A stretch of DNA of 64,000 nt from Anaerosporobacter faecicola (GCF_012070565.1 NZ_JAAQRO010000046.1:1-64000); one strand, 5' to 3'. Positions 1-8,891 are shown, counted from the first letter of the stretch. Translations and numbers: made by a program. The notes: generated by a model not told the origin, from the sequence alone.

Positions 1-122
1 AAGATAAGATATCCCATAGCATAAGCTAGTAAGACCCCTGAAAGACGATCAGGTTGATAGGACAGAGATGGAAGTGTGGTAACACATGTAGTTGACTGTT
101 ACTAATAGGTCGAGGGCTTAAC
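1..122 (+). rRNA. 23S ribosomal RNA, 3' end (partial)
   Basis: The first bases match the conserved 3' end of bacterial 23S rRNA, including GACCCCTGAAAGACGATCAG and the terminal ACTAATAGGTCGAGGGCTTA. The gene is cut by the window edge and its 3' end is placed at the conserved CTTAACC. The 95 bases that follow do not contain a recognisable 5S rRNA gene; a tRNA-Asp gene comes next. Confidence 0.95.
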
Positions 123-217
123 CAAAAGAATCTGACAACATGACGGAAGCAAAGATGGTGGAAGTCATGAATCAATGTGTAGTTTTGAAGGTACAATCTA
201 AATGATATGTGCTTTAT

Positions 218-291
218 GGCCCAATGGCTCAGTTGGTTAGAGCGCCGCCCTGTCACGGCGGAGGTCGCGGGTTCGAGTCCCGCTTGGGTCG
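218..291 (+). tRNA. tRNA-Asp (GTC)
   Basis: The cloverleaf closes with acceptor arm GGCCCAA/TTGGGTC, anticodon stem CCGCC/GGCGG and loop CTGTCAC, giving anticodon GTC. The 3' CCA is not encoded. It is the first of seven tRNA genes directly downstream of the rRNA gene. Confidence 0.97.
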
Positions 292-356
292 TCACATTTT
301 AATAATGTGTGTGATAAATATAGATTTATTATAAACGTAAGTTTATAATATCCCAT

Positions 357-429
357 GGGATCATAGCTCAGCTGGGAGAGCATCTGCCTTACAAGCAGAG
401 GGTCACAGGTTCGAGCCCTGTTGGTCCCA
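357..429 (+). tRNA. tRNA-Val (TAC)
   Basis: Acceptor arm GGGATCA/TGGTCCC, anticodon loop CTTACAA (anticodon TAC) and the T arm with GGTTCGAGCC are all present. CCA is not encoded. It lies five bases before tRNA-Thr and is probably co-transcribed with the rRNA operon. Confidence 0.97.
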
Positions 430-434
430 CTTAT

Positions 435-507
435 GCCGACGTGGCTCAATTGGCAGAGCAGCTGACTTGTAATCAGCAGGTTATCGGTTCAAGTCCGATC
501 GTCGGCT
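435..507 (+). tRNA. tRNA-Thr (TGT)
   Basis: Acceptor arm GCCGACG/CGTCGGC pairs perfectly. The anticodon stem GCTGA/TCAGC encloses CTTGTAA, so the anticodon is TGT. The discriminator is T. Confidence 0.97.
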
Positions 508-532
508 TACTTCAAAAAATTGAAGTTAATAT

Positions 533-614
533 GGAAGGGTTCCCGAGTGGCCAAAGGGGGCAGACTGTAAATCTGTTAGCTACGCTTTCGAAGGTTCGAA
601 TCCTTCTCCTTCCA
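533..614 (+). tRNA. tRNA-Tyr (GTA)
   Basis: This is a class II tRNA of 82 bases with a long variable arm. Acceptor arm GGAAGGG/TCCTTCC and anticodon stem CAGA/TCTG around CTGTAAA give anticodon GTA. Confidence 0.97.
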
Positions 615-662
615 TTAGCAATGAAAATTGCTTAAATGAGTTAAATATGGTGTAATTAATGT

Positions 663-736
<74 letters not shown>

Positions 737-762
737 TCTGAAAACAAAATATTGTTTTCTAT

Positions 763-835
<73 letters not shown>

Positions 836-870
836 TTTGTTGTGGACAAACATAACAAATAACTGAATAT

Positions 871-943
871 GGGATATTAGCTCAGTTGGTAGAGCACTTG
901 ACTTTTAATCAAGTTGTCCGGGGTTCGAATCCCCGATGTCTCA
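871..943 (+). tRNA. tRNA-Lys (TTT)
   Basis: Acceptor arm GGGATAT/ATGTCTC (one G-T pair near the end), anticodon stem CTTGA/TCAAG and loop CTTTTAA give anticodon TTT. It is the last tRNA of the cluster and is followed after 12 bases by a terminator. Confidence 0.97.
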
Positions 944-955
944 CTAATAAATTGT

Positions 956-983
956 AAAGTACTGATTTTTCAGTACTTTTTTT
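956..983 (+). terminator. rho-independent terminator of the rRNA-tRNA operon
   Basis: The 9-bp stem AAAGTACTG/CAGTACTTT with a short loop runs into TTTTTTT. It closes the rRNA-tRNA transcription unit. Confidence 0.9.
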
Positions 984-1354
984 GTGATTTGTTATAAGTG
1001 AAAGTTGATGAATGAGATAAGCTTTTAGTCTACTTTAATAATACACGACAAATTATATTGAAAGATAACCACGTAATTAATTCACTTTTGGTGAAAGATA
1101 GATAGTTTAAAAGTGATGAGTAAATGAATTATTTTAACTGACAATAGTTGTTAACACATTTGATTTAAGAATATGATTATGCTACTATACCAGTAATTAA
1201 TCTCACATACCTTAATATAAATAAAACAATATAAAAAATAATATATAAATGATATATAAAATATTATATTAAGTAATCTAAATAATAAATCTAAATAATG
1301 AGTTAAATTATAATAAGAGATTGGGTGTATATGTAATAAGGGAGGGAATAGATT
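984..1354. other. AT-rich intergenic region
   Basis: No gene, strong hairpin or convincing promoter pair was found here. The sequence is very AT-rich and includes a short direct repeat (AATCTAAATAAT and AATCTAAATAATG near 1276-1304). It ends with a good ribosome binding site (GGAGGGAA, 1341-1348) for the HAD gene. Confidence 0.5.
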
Positions 1355-1987
1355 TTGGAGAACATTAAGTATATATTCTTTGATATTGGATATACATTAG
1401 TAAATGAGGATGACGTTTGGGAGAAACGTTGTCAGGAGCAAGCTGCAACAGTTGAAGCAATGAGACTAGGATTAACAAAAGAGATTATTTATAAAGATAT
1501 TGTAGATGCTACGATTTTATATAAACCACAGTATAGAACCGTTGTAAAAAAATATAATTTTAGAGAAATTGCACCTTATCGACACAATTTGGAGAAGTTA
1601 TATGATGATACAATACCAGTATTAAAATATTTAAGTAATAAGTATAAACTAGGCATTATTGCAAATCAATCAAAAGGGTTAGAAGAAAGGCTAGATCAGT
1701 TAGAAATATTACAATACTTTACTGATATAATTTCATCATGGGATTATCAACTAATGAAACCAGATGAACAATTATTTAAAATTGGTTTAAAAAAGTCAAA
1801 TTATAAACCCTATGAAGTACTAATGGTTGGAGATCGATTAGACAATGATATATACCCGGCAAAACATATTGGAATGAAAGCAATATGGATTCAGCAAGGG
1901 TTTGGTGGAATGCAAACATTTACTTTAGACAATGATCGTCCAGACAAAATAATAAAATCATTAACAGAACTATTTAATATATTATAA
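1355..1987 (+). CDS. HAD-superfamily hydrolase-like protein
   Basis: This 210-residue protein has the HAD fold signatures: motif I FFDIGYTLV (residues 8-16), a motif III Lys in LMKPDE, and motif IV GDRLDND near residue 159. HAD hydrolases transfer phosphoryl groups through the first Asp of DxDxT. Here the second Asp, the usual general acid/base, is Gly (D-I-G-Y-T), so catalysis may be altered or lost, although DIGxTL variants are common in Firmicutes. The start is a TTG preceded at good spacing by GGAGGGAA. It is a stand-alone gene, soluble, with no signal peptide. The substrate cannot be told from sequence. Confidence 0.8.
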   Translation: MENIKYIFFDIGYTLVNEDDVWEKRCQEQAATVEAMRLGLTKEIIYKDIVDATILYKPQYRTVVKKYNFREIAPYRHNLEKLYDDTIPVLKYLSNKYKLGIIANQSKGLEERLDQLEILQYFTDIISSWDYQLMKPDEQLFKIGLKKSNYKPYEVLMVGDRLDNDIYPAKHIGMKAIWIQQGFGGMQTFTLDNDRPDKIIKSLTELFNIL

Positions 1988-2213
1988 TTATAGTTAGAAG
2001 AGTAAAAAATGAACATATTTAACAAAGTAGAGCGTAAAAGTGTTGACGAGGTTTTAAATTAAGGGTAATATAAATAAAAAATGATAAAAAGTTATACAGA
2101 TACTTTGTTATTACTTTAAATTAAACGGTAGTATGTTAGGGATTTACTGGGACAAGTTTATTTAATATTTATAATAGTAATAATTTAATATATGTATATA
2201 TGGAGGAGTTATT

Positions 2214-3008
2214 ATGAAACTAGGATTTATTGGTTGCGGAAATATGGCGAAAGCAATGATGGGAGGTATAATTAAAAATAATATCGTAGAAGATGCTGAT
2301 ATTATGGTATCTGATTTAAATAATAGTGCTTTAGAAAATGCAAAAAATATGTATAACGTACAAACGACAAACAATAACATTAATGTAGTAAAATTTGCTG
2401 ATCTAGTTGTATTGTCTGTTAAACCACAATTCTATGCAACGGTAATAAATGAAATTAAAGATAGTGTAACGGAAGATCATATTATTATAACAATTGCACC
2501 TGGACAAACTCTAGGTAGTTTAGGTAAAGCATTTGGTGAAGACAGAAAAATAGTGAGGACAATGCCAAATACACCTGCATTAGTTGGTGAAGGTATCACA
2601 GCTATGTGTTGTAATAAGAATGTAACCAAAGAAGAGGAAGCTGTAGTGTTATCAATACTTTCTGGTTTTGGTAAAGCGGAAGTTGTATCAGAAAATCTAA
2701 TGGATGCAGTAGTTGGAGTAAGTGGTAGTTCACCAGCATATGTATTTATGTTTATTGAAGCATTAGCTGATGGGGCGGTAGCAGCAGGTATGCCAAGAGA
2801 TAAAGCATATACGTTTGCAGCACAGGCTGTTTTAGGAAGTGCAAAGATGGTACTTGAAACAGGAAAACACCCAGGCGAATTAAAAGATATGGTTTGCTCC
2901 CCTGCAGGAACAACAATTGAAGCAGTAAGAGTTTTAGAAAAAGAGGGATTAAGAAGCAGTGTAATGGAAGCTGTAAAAGCGTGTATTGAGAAAGCTAGAA
3001 ATTTATAA
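2214..3008 (+). CDS. proC: pyrroline-5-carboxylate reductase
   Basis: ProC catalyses the last step of proline synthesis, NAD(P)H-dependent reduction of pyrroline-5-carboxylate, in the cytoplasm. The 264-residue length is typical of the family. The N-terminal Rossmann motif GFIGCGNMAKAMMGG (residues 4-18) binds the nucleotide, RTMPNTPALVGEG (115-127) is the family signature, and the C-terminal dimerisation and active-site helix contains VSGSSPAYVFMFIEALADG (from residue 169). The start follows a strong GGAGGAG. proB and proA are not adjacent, so proC stands alone here. Identification is confident from the conserved motifs. Confidence 0.95.
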   Translation: MKLGFIGCGNMAKAMMGGIIKNNIVEDADIMVSDLNNSALENAKNMYNVQTTNNNINVVKFADLVVLSVKPQFYATVINEIKDSVTEDHIIITIAPGQTLGSLGKAFGEDRKIVRTMPNTPALVGEGITAMCCNKNVTKEEEAVVLSILSGFGKAEVVSENLMDAVVGVSGSSPAYVFMFIEALADGAVAAGMPRDKAYTFAAQAVLGSAKMVLETGKHPGELKDMVCSPAGTTIEAVRVLEKEGLRSSVMEAVKACIEKARNL

Positions 3009-3070
3009 TTGTGTGTATTTATAAAACTAGTAAAGTTTGAAAAAAGTATAGAGTATAGAGGAAATAGGGA

Positions 3071-4228
3071 ATGGAAAATATATTAGAAAAACAAATGAAA
3101 GTAGATAATCAGTATTTACAAAAAGTTAATGGATACAAAACCGTAAAGGTTAATGATGATAATGAGCAAGTTAAACAATCTATCATGAATATTGTTGGAC
3201 GTTATAGTTGGCAAAAGGATATATTGTATTTAGCATATTCAGCATCTTATATAGAATTTACATTTGAAGGTTCAAAGGCTGAAATTTCAGTAGTAACAGA
3301 TTTATACAAAGATAAAGAAGGAAAAGAAGATATTTATCATGGTTGGTTAGCAATCTATGTTGATGATTGGAGTAAACCAGTTAATCGTGTTGAAGTAACC
3401 CAAAGTAAGCAACAATTTACAATATATAATTCAAAAGAGGTTAAGCCTGTAACGATACGAATCATGAAGTACTCCGAAGCAGCATTTAGTAAAATTGGTT
3501 TTGAAGGAATCTATACTGATGGAGAAGTGTTGACACCTCCAAAGAAAAAAGCTAGAAAGTTGGAGTTCATTGGTGACTCAATAACATGTGGATATGGTGT
3601 TGAGGGAGTTGCTGAGAAAGATATATTTACAACGGCACAGGAAAATCCAACATATGCATATGCCTATCAATGTGCACAGTTACTAAATGCGCAGCATCAT
3701 TTGGTTAGTTGGAGTGGTATAGGAATAATTACAAACTATGTTGATGAGACAGTTAATGAACCATTTGAAGATCGTTGGTTAATGCCAGCGTTGTACGAGT
3801 ACACAGATGGTGAATTAGAACGGTCTTTGGAAATTACTAATTTGGAACAGTGGGATTTTAATCGTTATACACCAGATGCAATTGTTATTAATATTGGGAC
3901 AAATGACGCTAGTTATACAAGAGGTATAGAAGAGCGACAACAATATTTTGCAGAAAGATATGAAAAATTTGTATGTTCGGTTAGAGAGAAAAATCCAAAT
4001 GCTTACATACTATGTGTTTTGGGGACAATGAATCAAGAATTGTGTGAAATTGAACATCAGAAAATAAAAAGGCTTCAAGAGGAAGGGGATAACAAGATAC
4101 AGTTTCTTTGCTTACCAAGCCAAAATGAACAAGATGGATTAGGAACGGATTTTCATCCAAGTAAAATAACACATACTAAAGTAGCTCATTTGATAGCTGA
4201 ACATTTAAAAGAAACATTAAATTGGTAA
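3071..4228 (+). CDS. SGNH/GDSL esterase, carbohydrate esterase family 2-like
   Basis: The 385-residue protein has an N-terminal beta-rich domain (about residues 15-155) and a C-terminal SGNH hydrolase domain. The nucleophile block is EFIGDSITCGYG with Ser170, the NIGTND block lies near residue 277, and the catalytic Asp-His pair is in DFHPS about 25 residues from the end. This two-domain layout matches CE2 acetyl-xylan and acetyl-glucomannan esterases, which remove acetyl groups from plant polysaccharides. No signal peptide is visible, so an intracellular role on imported acetylated oligosaccharides is inferred. It sits 62 bp after proC, with no obvious shared function. Confidence 0.8.
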   Translation: MENILEKQMKVDNQYLQKVNGYKTVKVNDDNEQVKQSIMNIVGRYSWQKDILYLAYSASYIEFTFEGSKAEISVVTDLYKDKEGKEDIYHGWLAIYVDDWSKPVNRVEVTQSKQQFTIYNSKEVKPVTIRIMKYSEAAFSKIGFEGIYTDGEVLTPPKKKARKLEFIGDSITCGYGVEGVAEKDIFTTAQENPTYAYAYQCAQLLNAQHHLVSWSGIGIITNYVDETVNEPFEDRWLMPALYEYTDGELERSLEITNLEQWDFNRYTPDAIVINIGTNDASYTRGIEERQQYFAERYEKFVCSVREKNPNAYILCVLGTMNQELCEIEHQKIKRLQEEGDNKIQFLCLPSQNEQDGLGTDFHPSKITHTKVAHLIAEHLKETLNW

Positions 4229-4494
4229 TTATTCGACTAAAATAGGCTAATTTAATATTAGAATGTTAATGTTAAATTTTATTGTTAATAAGTATTGAAA
4301 TAAGAGCTAATTTGGTAGTAAATTGTCTAATTAAGAGATTCACAGATTAAAAGTTAATACGAAAAATTGAATAGTTTCGTGCTAAAATAAGGGACATACC
4401 GATCCTAGAGTATATATATAGTATTATGGTAATATCAGGTGTCTCAATACTGTGGAATAAAACATATAAATAAAGTATGTTTGGAGATGATTAC

Positions 4495-5247
4495 ATGAAT
4501 AATAAGATAGAACAATTTGTTACAATATTACAAAGTAGTAATAATATTGTATTCTTTGGTGGAGCAGGGGTTTCAACGGAATCTGGTATACCTGATTTTA
4601 GAAGTTCTAATGGTTTGTATAGTAAAAAATTAAATCAAAGTTTTACTCCTGAACAAGCCGTATCACATACATTTTTTATTCAACATCCAGAGGAGTTTTA
4701 TGATTTTTATAAACAAAATCTAATTTATCCAGATGCTAAACCTAATAATTGTCATTATGCATTGGCCAAACTTGAAAAGATGGGGAAATTAAAAGCTGTA
4801 GTAACACAGAATATAGATGGTTTGCACCAGGGGGCTGGAAGTAAGGTTGTATATGAACTTCATGGATCGGTATTAAGAAATTACTGTACGCAGTGCAATG
4901 CCTTTTATGATGTAGATTATGTACTTAATACCAATGGAATTCCACATTGTAAAAAGTGTAATGGTATAGTAAAACCAGATGTAGTTTTATATGAGGAAGG
5001 ATTAGATGATGAAATCATTGAGAACGCAATTCATGCCATTGCTACTGCAGATACATTAATTATAGGTGGTACTTCATTGGTGGTGTATCCAGCAGCAGGT
5101 TTAATTAACTATTTTCAAGGAAAAAATCTGGTTCTTATTAATAAAAGTGTAACTTCTGCAGATCAAAAGGCAAACCTTGTAATTAATGATAATATTGGTG
5201 TCGTAATGAAAGAAGCTGTTGAAAAGTTGTATGAGACAGGAAGATAA
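4495..5247 (+). CDS. NAD-dependent protein deacylase, sirtuin family
   Basis: Sirtuins remove acyl groups from lysine using NAD+. This 250-residue protein shows GAGVSTESGIPDFRS (NAD binding, about residues 23-37), QNIDGLH (about 105-111), the catalytic His in ELHGS, a four-Cys zinc site (CTQC and CKKC) and GGTSLVVYPAAGL. This is the complete set for a CobB/SrtN-type enzyme. An ATG lies 18 bases upstream at 4477, but GGAG at 4483-4486 is ideally spaced for the ATG at 4495, so the shorter start is preferred. The gene is monocistronic with about 250 bp of AT-rich upstream DNA. Confidence 0.92.
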   Translation: MNNKIEQFVTILQSSNNIVFFGGAGVSTESGIPDFRSSNGLYSKKLNQSFTPEQAVSHTFFIQHPEEFYDFYKQNLIYPDAKPNNCHYALAKLEKMGKLKAVVTQNIDGLHQGAGSKVVYELHGSVLRNYCTQCNAFYDVDYVLNTNGIPHCKKCNGIVKPDVVLYEEGLDDEIIENAIHAIATADTLIIGGTSLVVYPAAGLINYFQGKNLVLINKSVTSADQKANLVINDNIGVVMKEAVEKLYETGR

Positions 5248-5549
5248 ATCATTAACACAAAAATTAAATCTATGAAAACTTAAGTACTAGAGAAAAAGAT
5301 AAAAATAAAAGTTTAAAACATAGAGGTCAAAATCGAAAATAAAGAAACAAAAAAGTAAGAACAGTAAAGTATAAACATAGAAGTCAAAAGTGAAGAAGTA
5401 AAAAGTGAAGAAGCCAAAAATAAAGAAGCAAAAAAAGTAAAAAAGTAAAAATAAAAAAGTCAAAAAGAGTAGTCAAAACATTAGAGTTAATAAGATAAAA
5501 TTTGAAAGTATAAAATAAAAACGATGAAATAAGAAGGTAAGGTTAATCA
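5248..5549. repeat. purine-rich low-complexity intergenic stretch
   Basis: Nearly the whole interval is A and G on the plus strand, with many degenerate copies of AAAGTGAAGAAG, AAAAGTCAAAA and AAAAATAAAGAAG between about 5270 and 5520. All plus-strand frames are broken by TAA or TGA, so it is not a hidden gene. It forms an unusually long purine tract in front of the acetyltransferase gene. A similar but shorter A-rich zone lies at 13250-13440. Confidence 0.6.
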
Positions 5550-6170
5550 ATGGATGCGACAAAGATATATCCACGGACTGGTGATCATCAAATTGTATAC
5601 TTAAAGAATGTAATAGACAGTACACAAATTAGCGTGGGGGATTATACCATTTATAATGATTTTTATAATGATCCATGTAAGTTTCAAGAAAATAATGTTC
5701 TGTATCAGTATCCAATAAATAACGATCACTTAATTATAGGTAAATACTGTTCAATTGCATGCGGCGCCAAATTTATGTTCACGTCTGGTAACCATGCGAA
5801 ACAATCCTTATCCTCATATTCATTTCCTATATTTTTTGAAGAGTGGGATTTGCCTGCAAATAATATATGTAAAGCTTGGGATAATAAAGGAGACATTATT
5901 ATTGGAAATGATGTTTGGATTGGATATGAAGCGGTTATAATGCAAGGAGTTACAATAGGTGATGGTGCAGTTATTGGTACAAGAGCTTTAGTTACAAAGG
6001 ATGTACCACCATATACAATTGTGGGTGGTGTACCTGCTAAAGAAATAAAAAAGAGGTATTCTAGTAATACGATTGATAAGTTAATGCAATTAAAATGGTG
6101 GGATTGGCCTGAGAGTAAAGTAAAAGCCAACTTAGAGAATATTATGTCAGGATGTATAGAAAAACTATAA
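5550..6170 (+). CDS. xenobiotic acetyltransferase, Vat/CatB type (left-handed beta-helix)
   Basis: The 206-residue protein matches the hexapeptide-repeat O-acetyltransferases that inactivate streptogramin A (Vat) or chloramphenicol (CatB). It has a tyrosine-rich N-terminal segment, left-handed beta-helix repeats ([15 protein letters not shown] and [21 protein letters not shown]), the loop GNHAKQS with the putative catalytic His, and the C-terminal WWDWP motif shared by both groups. Length is normal for the family. Resistance to a specific drug is inference; Vat, CatB or another alcohol acceptor are all possible. It is monocistronic, and its codon use resembles its neighbours, so recent transfer is not obvious. 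Confidence 0.82.
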   Translation: MDATKIYPRTGDHQIVYLKNVIDSTQISVGDYTIYNDFYNDPCKFQENNVLYQYPINNDHLIIGKYCSIACGAKFMFTSGNHAKQSLSSYSFPIFFEEWDLPANNICKAWDNKGDIIIGNDVWIGYEAVIMQGVTIGDGAVIGTRALVTKDVPPYTIVGGVPAKEIKKRYSSNTIDKLMQLKWWDWPESKVKANLENIMSGCIEKL

Positions 6171-6242
6171 AAATATAGAATTAATGATAAAATATTACAA
6201 AATAATACTAGACTAAAGTCTCATATTGGTGTATAATATTGG

Positions 6243-6683
6243 AAAACGATGTAATTCATATGCAGTTATAAACAACTTTCTAATACAAATGTGGAGTGAT
6301 CAATTTTATCAATTCTAAAGCAATATTCTTAATTCTCTTCTATATATAAGAAACTTATATAATATGTATATATTTCTTATAGACAGGAGCCTTAATGAAG
6401 GAAGCTCTTAAGGACTTAATTTTCGTAAACTCATATGGGAGAACCTCCTTTCATAAAACCTTTTTTATAACGTATCATATTTTTATGTTTTTAAAATTAA
6501 TACGTTATCTTAATTCTAATGGTTTGTTTTTACTAGCATAATTTCTCGTTCCTGTATTAGCGGTATACCTATAGTCAGGGAATTATCGTTTTTTATTGGG
6601 AAATAGGTTTCGGACAAGTAATCAATATCTTCTATTAAACATATATAGGGTGAGAAAAAGGGATGAGCAATCATCCCTTTTTT
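6243..6683 (+). other. gene-free structured region, possible non-coding RNA
   Basis: The 715 bp between two convergent genes (6171-6885) carries no ORF of normal size. On the plus strand there is a TATAAT at 6232-6237 with a weak -35 (TAGACT) and an intrinsic terminator at 6655-6683, so a transcript of about 440 nt is possible. Inside lie a 9-bp inverted repeat (ATAACGTAT 6467-6475, ATACGTTAT 6500-6508), a TATAAGAAA/TTTCTTATA hairpin near 6347-6380, and ACCTCCTTTC (6443-6452), identical to the anti-Shine-Dalgarno end of 16S rRNA. Read on the minus strand, that site is a perfect ribosome binding site for an 8-codon ORF (6409-6435). It was not recognised as 6S RNA, tmRNA, SRP RNA or RNase P RNA. 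Confidence 0.3.
6655..6683. terminator. bidirectional rho-independent terminator
   Basis: The stem AAAAAGGGATGA/TCATCCCTTTTT has a 4-base loop, with T-runs on both strands. It lies between the acetyltransferase gene and the convergent hflC gene, about 200 bp after the hflC stop. Confidence 0.85.
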
Positions 6684-6885
6684 GGTTAACTAATTTTAAA
6701 ATGCTTAATACGCGTTTGGTTTCTTAATTCAATTAGTCTATCATATCTGAAATGTTATCAAATTGAGTAGCAAATTTTTAATGAATAATTCGAATCTCAT
6801 TACACCAACTGTTTGATTAATGAAAATCGTTGTATAGTATTAAGAAAAGTATTCTTAACATCTATAGTGTTATCATAGAACTGAA

Positions 6886-7749
6886 CTAATTATTTTCATA
6901 AAAAATCTGTGCTAGAGGTGAATCCTTTGATAAAATCAAAGTTTTGTTATCGCCTTTAAGTGATTCTTTGGCTGCATCAAGAGAGCGTACAAATGAATAG
7001 AAATCACTACGTTCTTTATTAGAGTACGCTTCTTCTAATATTTTCATGTATTCGGATTCACCTTCTGCAATCAACTTGTCTGCTTCAAGATCTGCATTGG
7101 AAAGCATGACATTTATCTCATTATTTGTTGTATTTTTAATTTGATTAGCTTCGGAATTACCTTCAGCAGTATAGGTGGTCGCAATATTTTCACGTTCTGA
7201 AATCATACGTTCATAAACAGCTTCCTTGTTACTATCAGGTAGATCAAGATGTTTAGTCTCAATTGTTAATAATACAATACCATATTGATCCATTGTATTT
7301 CCAATGTTTTCAAATACTTTACTACTTAGTTCTCCGTCACGTCCAGTAATTAACTCATTCTGCGTAAGACTACCAATAATGGTTTTCATGGCATTATAGA
7401 CAGCTACATCAATACGACTTTCTGCATTGGTTACAGAAGCATTTAAGGTTTGTGCAAATTTAATTGGATCAGATATTTGCCAGGTAACATAGCTATCTGT
7501 AATCATTGTTTTCTTATCTTTTGTAATGACGTCAGAAGTCGATAGGTCATATAAAAGTATGTTTGCTGGTACTTTCTGAATGGATTGGGTAAATGGAACC
7601 TTAAAGGAGATTCCTGCATCTGTCCGAATGTTCTCAATTTTTCCAAACTCTTTAATTACACTATATTCATCCTCATTGGTGATAACTAGGCTTTGAGTTA
7701 TAACAATGAGTGCTAAAACGGCGATAATGCCTATAATTGCTTTTTTCAT
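6886..7749 (-). CDS. hflC: SPFH-domain membrane protein HflC
   Basis: The 287-residue protein has one N-terminal membrane segment (about residues 3-22) followed by a stomatin/prohibitin (SPFH) domain with EYSVIKEFGKIENIRTDAGISFKVPF, then a helical C-terminal part. In E. coli HflC forms with HflK a membrane complex that modulates the FtsH protease. The gene lies 65 bp downstream of hflK in the same direction, the usual order K then C. The assignment to C rather than K rests on the shorter N-terminus, the position and the sequence. Confidence 0.87.
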   Translation of the reverse strand: MKKAIIGIIAVLALIVITQSLVITNEDEYSVIKEFGKIENIRTDAGISFKVPFTQSIQKVPANILLYDLSTSDVITKDKKTMITDSYVTWQISDPIKFAQTLNASVTNAESRIDVAVYNAMKTIIGSLTQNELITGRDGELSSKVFENIGNTMDQYGIVLLTIETKHLDLPDSNKEAVYERMISERENIATTYTAEGNSEANQIKNTTNNEINVMLSNADLEADKLIAEGESEYMKILEEAYSNKERSDFYSFVRSLDAAKESLKGDNKTLILSKDSPLAQIFYENN

Positions 7750-7814
7750 ATATAATACCTCCAGTTTTCTGTATAAAAGTACAAGTAAGCTTCTTTAATG
7801 ATTCGGTACGTAAT

Positions 7815-8891
7815 TTAATTAGAAGAACCAGTAGAAGAACCAGAAGAAGAATCAGAAGAAGAATCAGTTTTTGAACTACTTGTCGAGTTTTTACTTTCGC
7901 TTGATGTTGAACTGTTTTTCGTAGTGGAAGAGGATTTGCTTGTGTCTGTTCCAGTGAAACTATCTAAAGGTAAAATCTTTTGAACAGAACCATCTCCACT
8001 ATCAATAATAACTTCAAGAGAAGGCAATAGTTCTTCCATGGCTTCATAGAACATACGCTTCTTTGTTATCTCAGGATTTTTAACGTATTCTTTGTACATT
8101 GCGTTAAACATAGCTACTTGGCCTTGTGCTTCATTAATACGTTGCGTTTTCTTTGTATTTGCTTCTTGGAGAATATTATCCACATCCGCCTCGGCAGCAG
8201 GTAATTTTTCATTTCTGTATTTCTGTGCATTATTAATAATGGTTTCTTTTTGTTGTTTAGCAGTTTCAACAGCCTTAAAAGCCTGCATAACTTCAGCGGT
8301 AGGAGGCTCTGCATCCTGAATAGTTATATTAACTAATTGTAAGCCAAGATCTTGGTCATCAAGCTTGTCCATAATCATTTCTTTGATCGTTGATTGTATT
8401 TCACTTTTTCCATCTGTTAAAACGCTATCTACTTTGTAATTGCCAACAACTGTACGAATACAACTTTGAGAAATGTTTTTTAATATTTCAATTGGTTTTT
8501 CTGAACCGTATAAATATGTAGTGGGATTACTTACTTTATATTCTACATAAAAATCAACATTTACAAAATTAAAATCATTTGTAATCATCATCGATTCATC
8601 ATTATTATATTCATTATTATCCTGATTATAGCCAATGGCAAAACCACGAATGGTTGTATCAATTCTGTGAACTTGTTGTATAAATGGTATCTTAAAATTT
8701 AACCCTGGACCAACAACTGCAGTAGCTTTGCCCAATGTAGTAATTACGCCTTGTTCTTGTTCGCTAACAGTGTAAACTGTGTTGAATGCTAGTAATAGCA
8801 CAATAATTGCTGCACCAATAATCTTGGCTATGAATAGAACTCTCTTTTGTTCTTTGTCATAAGGGGAGTTTTCTTTATTTGTGTTTTTCAT
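7815..8891 (-). CDS. hflK: SPFH-domain membrane protein HflK
   Basis: The 358-residue protein has a short cytoplasmic N-terminus, one membrane segment (about residues 21-43), an SPFH domain (VSEQEQGVITTLGKATAVVGPGLNFKIPF onwards) and an Ala/Gln/Lys-rich helical stretch. It ends in an unusual tail of about 40 residues made almost only of Ser, Thr, Lys and Asp, starting near residue 318. HflK pairs with HflC as a regulator of membrane proteolysis. The Ser-rich tail is not part of the fold and is probably flexible. It is the first gene of the hflK-hflC operon. Confidence 0.87.
   Translation of the reverse strand: MKNTNKENSPYDKEQKRVLFIAKIIGAAIIVLLLAFNTVYTVSEQEQGVITTLGKATAVVGPGLNFKIPFIQQVHRIDTTIRGFAIGYNQDNNEYNNDESMMITNDFNFVNVDFYVEYKVSNPTTYLYGSEKPIEILKNISQSCIRTVVGNYKVDSVLTDGKSEIQSTIKEMIMDKLDDQDLGLQLVNITIQDAEPPTAEVMQAFKAVETAKQQKETIINNAQKYRNEKLPAAEADVDNILQEANTKKTQRINEAQGQVAMFNAMYKEYVKNPEITKKRMFYEAMEELLPSLEVIIDSGDGSVQKILPLDSFTGTDTSKSSSTTKNSSTSSESKNSTSSSKTDSSSDSSSGSSTGSSN

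Noticed and set aside
124-217. 5S rRNA gene
   Set aside because: The interval is too short and lacks the conserved 5S elements; it resembles an rRNA-tRNA spacer.
5726-6130. 134-codon frame antisense to the acetyltransferase gene
   Set aside because: No RBS and no family resemblance; it is a shadow of the conserved acetyltransferase frame.
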